Of a stretch of 16,007 bases of DNA, positions 6,100 through 13,542 are shown in pieces. Position numbers and translations under genes: made by a program. The stretch covers positions 1 to 16,007 of the forward strand of contig JAHFHR010000008.1 of assembly GCA_023246815.1 (NCBI GenBank), given 5' to 3'. Position 1 is the stretch's first letter, and each line of letters starts with the position of its first letter. The notes beneath the pieces were generated by a model. The model did not search any database. It worked only from the letters and a program-made list of their open reading frames with translations, and was not told the origin of the DNA. The DNA comes from a bacterium. Its GTDB lineage: Bacteria > Patescibacteriota > Patescibacteriia > Buchananbacterales > UBA6539.

Positions 6100-8088
6100 C
6101 TAGCTTAATTTCTTGTCTTTAATTTCTTCAAGATATACATCAAGAATATCATCTACTTGAATCACGGGTTTACCTTCATACTTCAAACCGCATTCGTATC
6201 CTTCAGGCACTTCAGACGCGGCAACTTTATTGGACTGCAGCTCTACAATTTTTCCGGTGGCCATTTTGGTTTTGCCCTGCAGTACATCAACTTTGGCGCC
6301 AGCACGAATCACACCTTTAGTTACTTTGCCTCCCACGATTTGTGATGATTTATCTTTATTGAAAATGGCAAGTACTTTGAGACGACCCAAATCAGTACGA
6401 ATGGTTTCTGGTGATAATAATTTCTCCAATCGTTCGGTCGCATCTTCAATGAGCTTATAAATAACCTCGTACTGACTAATTTCCACTTTTTTGTCTTTAG
6501 CTAATATCTCAGCGGCTGGAGTAAGCTTGGCATGAAATCCAACTACCCAGGCATGGGCGTCGGCCGCACGCTCAACGTCGCCTTCCGTAATATAGCCAAG
6601 GCCTTTGGCAACAATATTAATCGCCACTTCCGGATGCTCCGTTTTGGTCAGCGAGGCAATGATCGCTTCCAAGGAACCAAGCACATCGGCCTTCAATACG
6701 ATATTCAATGTTTTAAATCCGGCCTGTTCATTACCAGTAATCTCTTTGGGTTTGCTGTAATCAGTGGCTTGTTCTTTGAGCTGGTATCGGCTAACTTTCT
6801 TTTTTTTATCAATTTTATCAATCACCTGAAAAATATCACCAACACTTGGCGTGGCCTTGAGGCCTAATATTTTAACCGGCGTTGACGGTGGGGCAGCGTC
6901 TAAGTCTTTGCCCCGAAAATCTTTCATTGAACGAATTTTACCGTAAAAAACATCAGCTACTTCTACTAAATCACCACGCTGCAACGTCCCATTTTGAATC
7001 AGTGCTGTGGCAACTGGTCCTTCGCCCTTGTCAACGTGTGATTCAATAATGGTACCCACCGCAGCTCGGTTGGGGTTTGCCATGATATGCTCTTTCTCGG
7101 TGTCGGCCACTAATAAAATAATTTCTAGTAGTTCATCAAGGCCAGTACCAACTTTGGCGGAGATCGGTACAATAATCGTATCGCCACCCCACTCTTCAGG
7201 CAACAGATTCAGACTTGCTAAATCTTGTTTCACTTTTTCAATATTTGCTTCGGGCTTGTCTATTTTATTAATCGCCACCACCATCGGCAATCCTGCTGAT
7301 TTTATAATCTTGATGGATTCCTTGGTTTGCGGCTGGATAGAATCATCAGCGGCAATGACCAATACCGCCACATCCGCAATCCGCGCGCCGCGCGAACGCA
7401 TGGTAGTAAATGCTTCATGACCAGGGGTATCAATAAAGGTAATGGATTTGCCTTTCTTTTCCGTCTGATACGCGCCGATGTGCTGCGTAATTCCGCCGGA
7501 TTCGCCAGCAACGACATTAGCTTCTCGAATCGCGTCAAGGAGTTTAGTCTTGCCGTGATCAACATGACCCATCACTACTACAACCGGCGGACGCTGCTGC
7601 AGCTTCGAACCGTCCTCTTCAGAAAGTAATGCTTCTAGCTTTTGCGAGGTGGACTGTTCTTGTTCAACGGCAGCGGAGGTGCCGGCAACAACTTCAAATC
7701 CAAGTTCAGCGGCAACAATGGCAGCGGTATCAAAATCAATTTCTTCGTTCATTGATGACAACACGCCATTTTTCATTAATTCAGCCATCACTTTAGGCAA
7801 GGAAATCCCTAATAACACAGCGAATTCCTTAACGCGCACCGTAGACTTCAGTGGAATTGGTTTTTTTTCAACCGGAGCTGCTACTGCTTCTGGTACTTCT
7901 TCAGTATTTTTTTCAGTGAGCTCGCGATACTGAGCCAATAGCCGCGGCCACTGTTCAACGATGCGCTGCGCTTGACGGTCGTCAATTTTAATGGCACGAC
8001 GACCAATATCAAAACCAACTGCTGGTAAAATTTCCAACAGTTCTTGAGTGGGCATTTTCAATTTTCGGGCAAGCTCAGTTACGTTCAT
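6100..8088 (-). CDS. infB: Translation initiation factor IF-2
   Basis: IF-2 is the GTPase that places initiator tRNA on the 30S subunit and promotes 50S joining. At 662 residues it is a short form. There are two small N-terminal IF2-N-like helical modules (about 1-50 and 82-135) joined by a Glu/Pro-rich linker. The G domain carries GHVDHGKT at 174-181, DTPGH at 220-224, NKID at 274-277 and SAK at 310-312. Domains II, III and the C2 fMet-tRNA-binding domain follow (for example GLKATPSVGD, VLKADVLGSLEAI and a final YECGLKYEG). The long charged linker of enterobacterial IF-2 is absent. The ATG at 8088 is 32 bases after tRNA-Cys. nusA and the ylx genes that normally precede infB are missing from this place. 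Confidence 0.98.
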   Translation of the reverse strand: MNVTELARKLKMPTQELLEILPAVGFDIGRRAIKIDDRQAQRIVEQWPRLLAQYRELTEKNTEEVPEAVAAPVEKKPIPLKSTVRVKEFAVLLGISLPKVMAELMKNGVLSSMNEEIDFDTAAIVAAELGFEVVAGTSAAVEQEQSTSQKLEALLSEEDGSKLQQRPPVVVVMGHVDHGKTKLLDAIREANVVAGESGGITQHIGAYQTEKKGKSITFIDTPGHEAFTTMRSRGARIADVAVLVIAADDSIQPQTKESIKIIKSAGLPMVVAINKIDKPEANIEKVKQDLASLNLLPEEWGGDTIIVPISAKVGTGLDELLEIILLVADTEKEHIMANPNRAAVGTIIESHVDKGEGPVATALIQNGTLQRGDLVEVADVFYGKIRSMKDFRGKDLDAAPPSTPVKILGLKATPSVGDIFQVIDKIDKKKKVSRYQLKEQATDYSKPKEITGNEQAGFKTLNIVLKADVLGSLEAIIASLTKTEHPEVAINIVAKGLGYITEGDVERAADAHAWVVGFHAKLTPAAEILAKDKKVEISQYEVIYKLIEDATERLEKLLSPETIRTDLGRLKVLAIFNKDKSSQIVGGKVTKGVIRAGAKVDVLQGKTKMATGKIVELQSNKVAASEVPEGYECGLKYEGKPVIQVDDILDVYLEEIKDKKLS

Positions 8089-8120
8089 CTAAAAATATCA
8101 ATAGTTAATAGGCAATCAAA

Positions 8121-8195
8121 TGGAGGCCTGGGCGGGAGTTGCACCCGCGCATAGGGGTTTTGCAGACCCCTGCCTTACTACTTGGCTACCAGGCC
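8121..8195 (-). tRNA. tRNA-Cys (GCA)
   Basis: A 75-base cloverleaf with encoded CCA. The acceptor is GGCCTGG / CCAGGCC, the discriminator T, the anticodon loop CTGCAAA with GCA, and the T arm GCGGGTGCAACTCCCGC. It is oriented with infB and 32 bases upstream of it, so the two may share a transcript. Confidence 0.97.
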
Positions 8196-8198
8196 GAA

Positions 8199-8283
8199 AA
8201 TAACAAATAACTTTTAACAATTAACAAGACGGTAATGACTCCCTAAAAGAGCTGATTAACAATTGTTAAAGGTTAATTGTTAT
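8199..8283. repeat. Imperfect AT-rich inverted repeat next to tRNA-Cys
   Basis: The left arm (8199-8227) and the inverted right arm (8254-8283) agree over about 30 positions, both built on TAACAATTAAC. The best exact piece is 11 bp (8215-8225 with 8272-8282). The right arm also contains the perfect 14-base palindrome TTAACAATTGTTAA (8256-8269). The spacer is about 26 bases. It begins immediately 5' of the tRNA gene. Confidence 0.7.
8200..8227 (-). promoter_or_regulatory. Weak candidate promoter for tRNA-Cys/infB
   Basis: On the - strand TTGTTA (8222-8227) and TGTTAT (8200-8205) are 16 bases apart and would start transcription at the tRNA 5' end. Both boxes lie in the AT-rich inverted repeat, so the match may be chance. 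Confidence 0.3.
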
Positions 8284-8319
8284 CTCACAGACTGAATCAG
8301 TCTAGCAAAAAACCCCTTA

Positions 8320-8354
8320 AAAATCAACTCAACCCCGACAAGACGGGGTTGAGT
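8320..8354 (-). terminator. Terminator of the 3D-domain gene
   Basis: A perfect 11-bp stem (8327-8337 with 8344-8354, ACTCAACCCCG and complement) with a 6-base loop is followed on the - strand by TGATTTTTAA, then a second T run. It lies about 40 bases after the stop of the upstream gene. Confidence 0.8.
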
Positions 8355-8392
8355 AGGTGTGTTACTTTTTGTATGAATAACGATGTTTATTT

Positions 8393-8917
8393 TTAAATGC
8401 TCTCTTGAGAAACCTCCTGCACTACTTCAATGGTAGTATACTTGATTCCCCACTTTATGGCGTCAGTACGATCGCGCAGCCAGATGTCAGCGCGATAGTA
8501 ATACCGGGAGTTCATCCGATCCTGCACCGTAAAAATACGGTCGCCAAAATGCTCGGGGATGCGAACTTTAGTACCAAACGGTAAAAAGTTGGCCGCAATG
8601 ACGTCTTCTTGATTGTGAGTACAAAGATTAAAACCATTGGCCGTAATGCACGGGGTGCTGTCCGTCTGATCAACCGTACTGGTGTAGGACGTGATCGGAA
8701 CGGTAAAGGTTTTAACTACCGCGTACTGTTCTTTGACGACCTCAACCGAGATATTTTCCTCGCTTGACCGAATGATCATGTTGGGCAAAAGCACGCTAGT
8801 TTGGCTAGCATCAGCCGCTAAAACTGGCGAATATTGGGGAAATGACAGCTCTACCGCAAAAACGACCAGCACTAGAGCAGTGGTTTTGTGTTGACTGAGT
8901 TGTTTGAGTAATGTCAT
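8393..8917 (-). CDS. Secreted 3D-domain protein (possible cell-wall lytic enzyme)
   Basis: Counted from the ATG at 8917 the protein has 174 residues. Residues 1-36 form a signal peptide: K-Q-L-S-Q-H-K, then TTALVLVVFAVEL, ending near VLAADA. The C-terminal half matches the 3D domain (three conserved Asp, as in YuiC/YocH and the MltA double-psi barrel): ITSYTSTVDQ, NFLPFGTKVRIP, FTVQDRMNSRYYYRADIWL and a final TDAIKWGI. Such domains occur in lytic transglycosylases that cut peptidoglycan, and in spore or stationary-phase proteins. The barrel is the only domain, with no LysM or G5 partner. The frame can be extended to a GTG at 8968, but that would translate the -10 box and a hairpin, so the ATG is preferred despite lacking a clear Shine-Dalgarno. 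It is a single-gene unit with its own promoter and terminator. Confidence 0.8.
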   Translation of the reverse strand: MTLLKQLSQHKTTALVLVVFAVELSFPQYSPVLAADASQTSVLLPNMIIRSSEENISVEVVKEQYAVVKTFTVPITSYTSTVDQTDSTPCITANGFNLCTHNQEDVIAANFLPFGTKVRIPEHFGDRIFTVQDRMNSRYYYRADIWLRDRTDAIKWGIKYTTIEVVQEVSQESI

Positions 8918-8930
8918 AGGTTTCGCTATC

Positions 8931-8951
8931 AAAAAACTTCCTTTTGGGAAG
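8931..8951 (-). terminator. Terminator-like hairpin in the 3D-gene leader
   Basis: On the - strand CTTCC-caaaa-GGAAG (8951-8937) is followed by six T (8936-8931). It sits right after the predicted transcription start and before the coding start, so it could attenuate the gene. The stem is only 5 bp. Confidence 0.45.
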
Positions 8952-8958
8952 ATATCGT

Positions 8959-8987
8959 ACCTTAGCACAAACCCCGATTTTTGTCAA
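8959..8987 (-). promoter_or_regulatory. Promoter of the 3D-domain gene
   Basis: On the - strand TTGACA (8982-8987) is followed after 17 bases by TAAGGT (8959-8964). A second TTGACA sits 13 bases upstream (8995-9000). The predicted start is near 8952. Confidence 0.65.
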
Positions 8988-9003
8988 TAGCTGCTGTCAA
9001 ATG

Positions 9004-9042
9004 GATAAAAAGAAAAGAGCCCCGCGGAAAACCGAGGAGCTC
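9004..9042 (-). terminator. Terminator of the large secreted-protein gene
   Basis: On the - strand the stem GAGCTCCTCGG / CCGCGGGGCTC (9042-9032 with 9027-9017, one mismatch and one G-T pair) with a TTTT loop is followed by TTTTCTTTTT. It lies 27 bases after the stop. Confidence 0.85.
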
Positions 9043-9068
9043 CTAAAAAATGTGTTCTGTGCAAGGCA

Positions 9069-11138
9069 TTAGCCCCGCAAATACTGATTGATCGGCCGTC
9101 GGCTGATCATCGCGATACCGCCGAAGGCGAGACCGAGAGTCAGGGCCAAAAGACCGAACGGCGAGGTCGCAGGAACCTCAACGACACTAAGCGGATTCAA
9201 AGGATCCGTATGCGTCAGATGGATTTCCAATCCGTCAGACAGACCGTCACCGTCCGTATCAGGATTAGTTTCGTCGAGATCGAGACCACCTGGCCACGGA
9301 TCATAGTCCGCCGATCCGTTATAGCCGCGCTCGAAAGCGTTAGACAAGCCATCATTGTCGCTATCGGTAGAGTTGGTTCCGATCACGAACTGAAGCTTGC
9401 CAGGAGTGATCTCCTTGACGATCTTTTCCATCTCGGCAAGTATCCCTGCCTCGTTGACGTCCGGCATCCGCAAGCCCTGCGCCTTGAGACCAAGAGCCCC
9501 GACCTTTTCCAGGGCTCGCTTGGCACTGACACCGATCGATGATAGGTTGATGACTACTCGGTCCTCAACAGGAATATATTCGAAATCGAAGTCAGCAATT
9601 GCTTTCGCAATCACCGGATTAAGTGCTTTGCCGGCATCGGTCGCGAGCGTAACCGTAAACCCAGTCTCGTTATCAACTTGCCACTCAGGATACGAAACCG
9701 AAATTTCGGCAACACCACCGTCGAGTTCAACGTCTCCAATTGAGGCCTCAAACGATCGGAAGACGACGAAACCGCTATCAAAGCCGGCCTCTACCAAAGA
9801 GGCTGCGTCGACTGGTGCTATTTCCGTGTACACGGAGAAAACGACATCAACATCACCAACGGATTCTAAGCCTTGCGTGAACGTAACTCCGGCTGGAATA
9901 AAAACGTCCGTGCCAGAGGTACTCTCATTAACAAGATCCGTCATCAAGACGCCACCAACGAGCGACTTGGCTACGTCGGATTTAACGGTACCAATCTCGA
10001 TACCGTTTTCCGATTGCCAAGAGATCAGAGATCCTTGGCCGTACCCCTGTTGCCCGTATTGATTCTCGTCTAATTGCTCCAGAATCTCGTACTCACGATC
10101 TTCTGGGGCATTCGCCAAGACATCGGCCACACGGACGACGATTATTTTCCAGTTACTGGTGGCGAACCCGTCGCCTTCAGACCAGGTCCCGGAAAGATCC
10201 GCCTCATAGAAGATGAACTTACCATCTGCTGAGAAACGTGCTCGGTACGAGTAGACTTCTTGGTTGGGGCTCAAGTTGACGCCCGGATAAGTATTGCTGA
10301 GTGGATCCACCCGGAAAACACGGGGGTCGTCAAATGAACTAGGCGGGGAGGTGTTGCCGGCGATGATGTCTAGGCCACCAGTTACCAAGTAGATACGGCC
10401 CTGTTCACCCACCCACGGCCACATCAGGATCATGTTGTCACCATCAGGAGAGATGGCAACTCGCTGGAACAACACCCAAAAAGGTGTAGCTCCATTACCG
10501 GGATCACCATCCCAGTAGTCACCTTCGGCAACTTTGACAGGACTCCCAAGGGGTGATCCATCAACATTCAACTGAAGGGCATACACGCCTTCGGTCACAG
10601 GTTGCCCCGGACTAAAATCCGGATGATCCCAGTCCACCACGGGCACTAACATGATACTGGTACCGGGGCTAGAAACTGACACTGATGCGTCTGTTAGTGA
10701 ATACCGACCCGCATCAAACCCTAGTGTTTCTGGGGTAAACACGTCGATCACCACATCAGGCGCATCTCTGTCTACGCGCCCGATACGCATGCCTGGGCCT
10801 TCCCCATCTGGTCGATACGTGAAAATCACGTTCGCACCATCTCGCGAGGTAGCGATCACACCAGCCCTCGAATTGCTAGCCGATGACACGATCTGGATTT
10901 TAGTGTTTGCAGGATCAGCTGCAGACAAAACCCAAATTGATTTTGAATTCGTCGGACCTTGGGACCAAAAAAGATCGGCCCCACTGTGCGACCATTCGGG
11001 GTTGGCTGGACTTGCCGACGCTGGCACCCCTACTGAGGTTGGCTGATAGAGAGAATATTCTTCATCCTCTCCCCAGCTCACTTGCGCAAACGGCAAAAAT
11101 GCAACCGTCAGAGCCAGTACTACTCGCAGACTGTTCAT
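9069..11138 (-). CDS. Secreted beta-propeller/TSP3 protein with C-terminal sorting-like tail
   Basis: This is a 689-residue surface or exported protein. The start is fixed by AAGGAG seven bases before the ATG at 11138. Residues 1-23 are a signal peptide (hydrophobic VVLALTVAFLPFAQV, then SWG|ED). About 30-370 contain several TolB/PD40-like blades, recognisable by repeats such as ISPDGDNMILMW, FSADGKFIFYEA and TSRDGANVIFTY. A beta-rich middle region (about 380-580) is unassigned. Calcium-type Asp repeats follow: DSDNDG at 592-597 and DTDGDG at 627-632, with the GLSDGLEI..TDPLNP pattern of bacterial TSP3 repeats. The last 38 residues are VPATSPFG, a hydrophobic helix (661-678) and an Arg pair with a short basic end. 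This layout resembles PEP-CTERM/IPTL-CTERM sorting signals. No sortase-type enzyme is in view. Codons appear richer in G/C than in neighbouring genes, which suggests transfer. The precise role is unknown. Confidence 0.85.
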   Translation of the reverse strand: MNSLRVVLALTVAFLPFAQVSWGEDEEYSLYQPTSVGVPASASPANPEWSHSGADLFWSQGPTNSKSIWVLSAADPANTKIQIVSSASNSRAGVIATSRDGANVIFTYRPDGEGPGMRIGRVDRDAPDVVIDVFTPETLGFDAGRYSLTDASVSVSSPGTSIMLVPVVDWDHPDFSPGQPVTEGVYALQLNVDGSPLGSPVKVAEGDYWDGDPGNGATPFWVLFQRVAISPDGDNMILMWPWVGEQGRIYLVTGGLDIIAGNTSPPSSFDDPRVFRVDPLSNTYPGVNLSPNQEVYSYRARFSADGKFIFYEADLSGTWSEGDGFATSNWKIIVVRVADVLANAPEDREYEILEQLDENQYGQQGYGQGSLISWQSENGIEIGTVKSDVAKSLVGGVLMTDLVNESTSGTDVFIPAGVTFTQGLESVGDVDVVFSVYTEIAPVDAASLVEAGFDSGFVVFRSFEASIGDVELDGGVAEISVSYPEWQVDNETGFTVTLATDAGKALNPVIAKAIADFDFEYIPVEDRVVINLSSIGVSAKRALEKVGALGLKAQGLRMPDVNEAGILAEMEKIVKEITPGKLQFVIGTNSTDSDNDGLSNAFERGYNGSADYDPWPGGLDLDETNPDTDGDGLSDGLEIHLTHTDPLNPLSVVEVPATSPFGLLALTLGLAFGGIAMISRRPINQYLRG

Positions 11139-11142
11139 GGTA

Positions 11143-11200
11143 AACTCCTTGTTCCTCGGCCACGCCAAGGGTGTAGCAACACCTGACACGGCCAATCCGC
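11143..11200 (-). promoter_or_regulatory. Leader hairpin and ribosome-binding site of the secreted-protein gene
   Basis: On the - strand a hairpin with GGTGT-tgct-ACACC core and flanking GGCC/GGCC pairs lies just before AAGGAG. It may limit translation, but no ligand class is recognisable. Confidence 0.4.
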
Positions 11201-11580
11201 ATCAGATTTCCTTCATCATCCGATATATATTGTCAACGAACTTCATTCTTTACTTATCCTCCTCCTTTTGCACCCAAGATCAATGATCCTAGTGGTGCTC
11301 CTAATATGACAATACGCCAAAAGCCCGTGCTTCGGCGCGTTTATTTCAGAAGCTCATTATTTGAGCACTACAATTATAAACGATGTCAAGACCATTGTAA
11401 AGAGCTAAAAATACTAAGATAAGCACAATTTAATCGTACGCCTAACTAGTCCAAACAACACACGGCCCCAACTCAGCCGAGCCAAGGTTTCTTTTATATA
11501 ACTTTACAAATCACCAGGCGCGTGTTAAGAACAGTAAACCATTGAACCTTGACCAAATAAAATCGAAAAGTGTCTCACCT
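11201..11580. other. Gene-free stretch between divergent genes
   Basis: This is the shared upstream region of the secreted-protein gene (-) and pyrC (+). It contains a TTGACA on the - strand (11231-11236) without a matching -10 and a TATAAC-like box before pyrC near 11500. A hairpin at about 11316-11336 (GCCAAAAGC-ccgt-GCTTCGGC) is followed by a T-rich stretch on the + strand, which would make a weak terminator. No ORF here is convincing. Confidence 0.5.
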
Positions 11581-11593
11581 TAAGGAGCCTGCC

Positions 11594-12646
11594 ATGACGA
11601 CGACGATAACGATCCGAAAGCCGAGTTGCTTCCACATGCATCTGAGGCAAGAAAGTATGATGGAGATGGTGGTAAGGATAATTGCACTACTACTGCACTA
11701 TGTCGTAGTGATGCCGAATACCAAGCCGCCAATCCTAACGGCGGAAGACGCCCATGACTACTATTGCAAAATCATGGACGAAGCAAAAAAAATCTCGGGG
11801 GATTCCCTCAAGCCATTGATGGCAATCCAGATTACACCAACAACCACTCCGGCAATCATTAAGGAGGCCAAAAGACAAGGGGTGATGTTAGGGAAAGTAT
11901 ATCCCTTCGGAGTTACCACTAACTCGAAAAATGGTGTGAGAAATTACTATGCGTTGGGTTCGGTATTCAGAGCGATGGAGGAATGCGACTTAATTTTGTC
12001 ACTCCACCCAGAAGATCCGGATCCGACGGTTGAAGGGCTCTATAAAGAAACAAGCTTTATCAAAATCCTTGAGTGGATCGTTCAAGAGTTTCCCAAATTA
12101 CGAGTGGTGGTCGAGCATGTTACTACCGCTGAGATGGTGAAAGCCGTCAAACGACTTCATAAACGAGGTGCACGAATTGGTGCAACCATCACCATCCATC
12201 ACTTGATGATCACACTCGATCATGTCATCGGTTACGCCGAAGGCACAGAAAAGATGAAGCCGCACCATTTTTGCAAACCAATCGCAAAAATGCGAGCCGA
12301 TCTTGAGGCACTGCTCAAAGTTGCCCTGTCAGCTCACCCTGCTTTCTTCTTCGGGTCAGATAGCGCACCACATCCGGTGGACCAAAAAGAGTGCGCTGAA
12401 TGTTGCGCCGGCATCTTCAGCGCGCCCGTGATGATTCAATTACTGGCGGAGTTGTTTGATCAATACAACTGCCTGGAAAACCTTGAAGCATTTGTGTCGA
12501 TCAATGGATGTTCGTTCTACGAACTCAGCCCGCCGACGGAACTACTCACACTCGTCAATGACTCGTGGGTGGTACCAGAACGCTACGGCAATGTCGTACC
12601 ATTTTGGGCCGGGAAAATAATATCCTGGCAAGTACAACCTTCGTAA
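11594..12646 (+). CDS. pyrC: Dihydroorotase, PyrC (E. coli homodimer) type
   Basis: The enzyme interconverts N-carbamoyl-aspartate and dihydroorotate, the third step of pyrimidine synthesis. Length (350 aa) fits the type. Metal and substrate residues can be placed: His14 and His16 in FHMHLR, the carboxylated lysine Lys101 in GKVYPFGVTTNS, His138 (LSLHPED), His175 (VEHVTT) and Asp256 in FFGSDSAPHP. MPNTKPP and PHHFCKPI match the family's MPNLKPP and PHLYC.PI. Deviations are HMHLRQ for HLHLRDG and LHPED for VHGE. The ATG at 11594 has TAAGGAG seven bases before it; the GTG at 11570 lacks one and is rejected. It is a lone gene, with no other pyr gene in view and its own terminator. Codon choice looks different from the ribosomal genes on the left, so transfer is possible. 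Confidence 0.93.
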   Translation: MTTTITIRKPSCFHMHLRQESMMEMVVRIIALLLHYVVVMPNTKPPILTAEDAHDYYCKIMDEAKKISGDSLKPLMAIQITPTTTPAIIKEAKRQGVMLGKVYPFGVTTNSKNGVRNYYALGSVFRAMEECDLILSLHPEDPDPTVEGLYKETSFIKILEWIVQEFPKLRVVVEHVTTAEMVKAVKRLHKRGARIGATITIHHLMITLDHVIGYAEGTEKMKPHHFCKPIAKMRADLEALLKVALSAHPAFFFGSDSAPHPVDQKECAECCAGIFSAPVMIQLLAELFDQYNCLENLEAFVSINGCSFYELSPPTELLTLVNDSWVVPERYGNVVPFWAGKIISWQVQPS

Positions 12647-12660
12647 CACAAACTCAACAA

Positions 12661-12703
12661 AAGACGGTCGCGGGCATCTGCCCAAGACCGTCTTCTTTCT
12701 TTA
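12661..12703 (+). terminator. Terminator of pyrC
   Basis: The stem AAGACGGTC / GACCGTCTT (12661-12669 with 12686-12694), plus an inner GGGC-atct-GCCC, is followed by CTTTCTTT. It lies 14 bases after the stop. Confidence 0.88.
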
Positions 12704-12734
12704 CACAACCTACACCTTAATTTTTTAAATATGA

Positions 12735-12740
12735 TATACT
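12735..12740 (+). promoter_or_regulatory. -10 box giving a leaderless MFS transcript
   Basis: TATACT ends 9 bases before the ATG at 12750, so transcription is expected to start at or within about 3 bases of the start codon. No good -35 is visible, and no Shine-Dalgarno can fit. Confidence 0.55.
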
Positions 12741-12749
12741 TAAAAAGTT

Positions 12750-13298
12750 ATGAATAAAAAAATAAAAACCTTACTCATCGGCGGCAACATCTGGTACTTC
12801 GGCGAAGGCATGTTCGGACCACTCTTTGCGGTGTTTGCTGACAAAGTTGGTGGTAATATTCTAGATATCACCTGGGCCTGGGCAACGTATCTGATCGTCA
12901 GCGGCGTCCTAGTTATTTTTGTTGGAGCGCTGGCCGATAAGGTCAGCAAAGAAAAACTGATGCTTGCTGGTTATGGCCTCAACGCGGCATTTACTTTTTG
13001 TTATGTACTAGTACAAAGTCCATTTCATCTATTTTTAGTGCAGGGCGGGCTTGGTGTTGCCGCAGCCTTAGCAGTTCCCACCTGGAACGCGTTATATGAT
13101 ATGAGCCAGAAAGACAAAACAAAAAAAGCCTACACCTGGGGCTTGGCGACTGGCCAGTTTCAAATTATTACCGGTGTAGCCATTGTCATTGGCGGACTGA
13201 TTGTAAGCAACTTCTCATTTACTGCTTTGTTTTTAACCATGGGCATCATCCAAGTCATTGCCATGATCTATCAGCTACGTATTTTAAAACTGGTTTAA
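12750..13298 (+). CDS. Half-size MFS-type membrane protein (six helices)
   Basis: This 182-residue integral membrane protein has six predicted helices at about 8-30, 42-62, 69-90, 91-114, 129-151 and 153-175. Between helices 2 and 3 lies GALADKVSKEK, close to MFS motif A (G-x-x-x-D-R-x-G-R-R/K). The protein corresponds to one six-helix half of a normal 12-helix transporter of about 400 residues. A terminator follows 23 bases after the stop, so this is not a sequencing frameshift at the very end; no second half is encoded in any frame after it. It may act as a homodimer or be a remnant. Substrate is unknown. The -10 box so close to the ATG suggests leaderless translation. Confidence 0.8.
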   Translation: MNKKIKTLLIGGNIWYFGEGMFGPLFAVFADKVGGNILDITWAWATYLIVSGVLVIFVGALADKVSKEKLMLAGYGLNAAFTFCYVLVQSPFHLFLVQGGLGVAAALAVPTWNALYDMSQKDKTKKAYTWGLATGQFQIITGVAIVIGGLIVSNFSFTALFLTMGIIQVIAMIYQLRILKLV

Positions 13299-13321
13299 TA
13301 AAATTCACTAATGTAAAGATG

Positions 13322-13349
13322 ACAAAAACCGCCCGTGCGCGGTTTTTGT
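13322..13349. terminator. Bidirectional terminator between MFS gene and tRNA cluster
   Basis: A perfect 11-bp stem (13322-13332 with 13339-13349, ACAAAAACCGC and complement) has a 6-base loop, with A and T runs inside the arms. It can stop the + strand MFS gene and the - strand tRNA transcript. Confidence 0.88.
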
Positions 13350-13395
13350 GTAGAGAGCACTTCGCTTCAATTGTTAAGAATCAACTGTTCTTTAA

Positions 13396-13469
13396 TGGAG
13401 CGGGTAGCGGGAATCGAACCCGCGTCATCAGCTTGGAAAGCTGTCATAATACCATTATACTATACCCGC
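13396..13469 (-). tRNA. tRNA-Gly (TCC)
   Basis: 74 bases with encoded CCA. The acceptor is GCGGGTA / TACCCGC, the anticodon loop TTTCCAA with TCC, and the T arm GCGGGTTCGATTCCCGC. It is last in the four-tRNA run and followed by a terminator. Two short ORFs across it are artefacts. Confidence 0.97.
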
Positions 13470-13473
13470 CTAC

Positions 13474-13509
13474 GTTCCGCTGCGCGGAACTTCGGCGGGC
13501 AAGCCCGCC
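13474..13509. repeat. Two tandem GC-rich palindromes between tRNAs
   Basis: GTTCCGC-tgc-GCGGAAC (13474-13490) is followed after three bases by GGCGGGC-aa-GCCCGCC (13494-13509). Each is a perfect 7-bp hairpin. They look like a short REP-type palindromic unit inserted between tRNA-Pro and tRNA-Gly. Confidence 0.75.
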
Positions 13510-13542
13510 GTCAGAATAAAAATTATACGATGTAAAAAACCT

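Noticed and set aside
4168..13298. UGA recoded as glycine
   Set aside because: clpP and other full-length conserved proteins end at TGA or other stops at the expected family length, with no in-frame UGA.
13319..13535. Two + strand ORFs of 66 codons
   Set aside because: They run antisense through tRNA-Gly and the GC palindromes; the peptide AGIEPAS-like stretch is a familiar artefact of tRNA genes.
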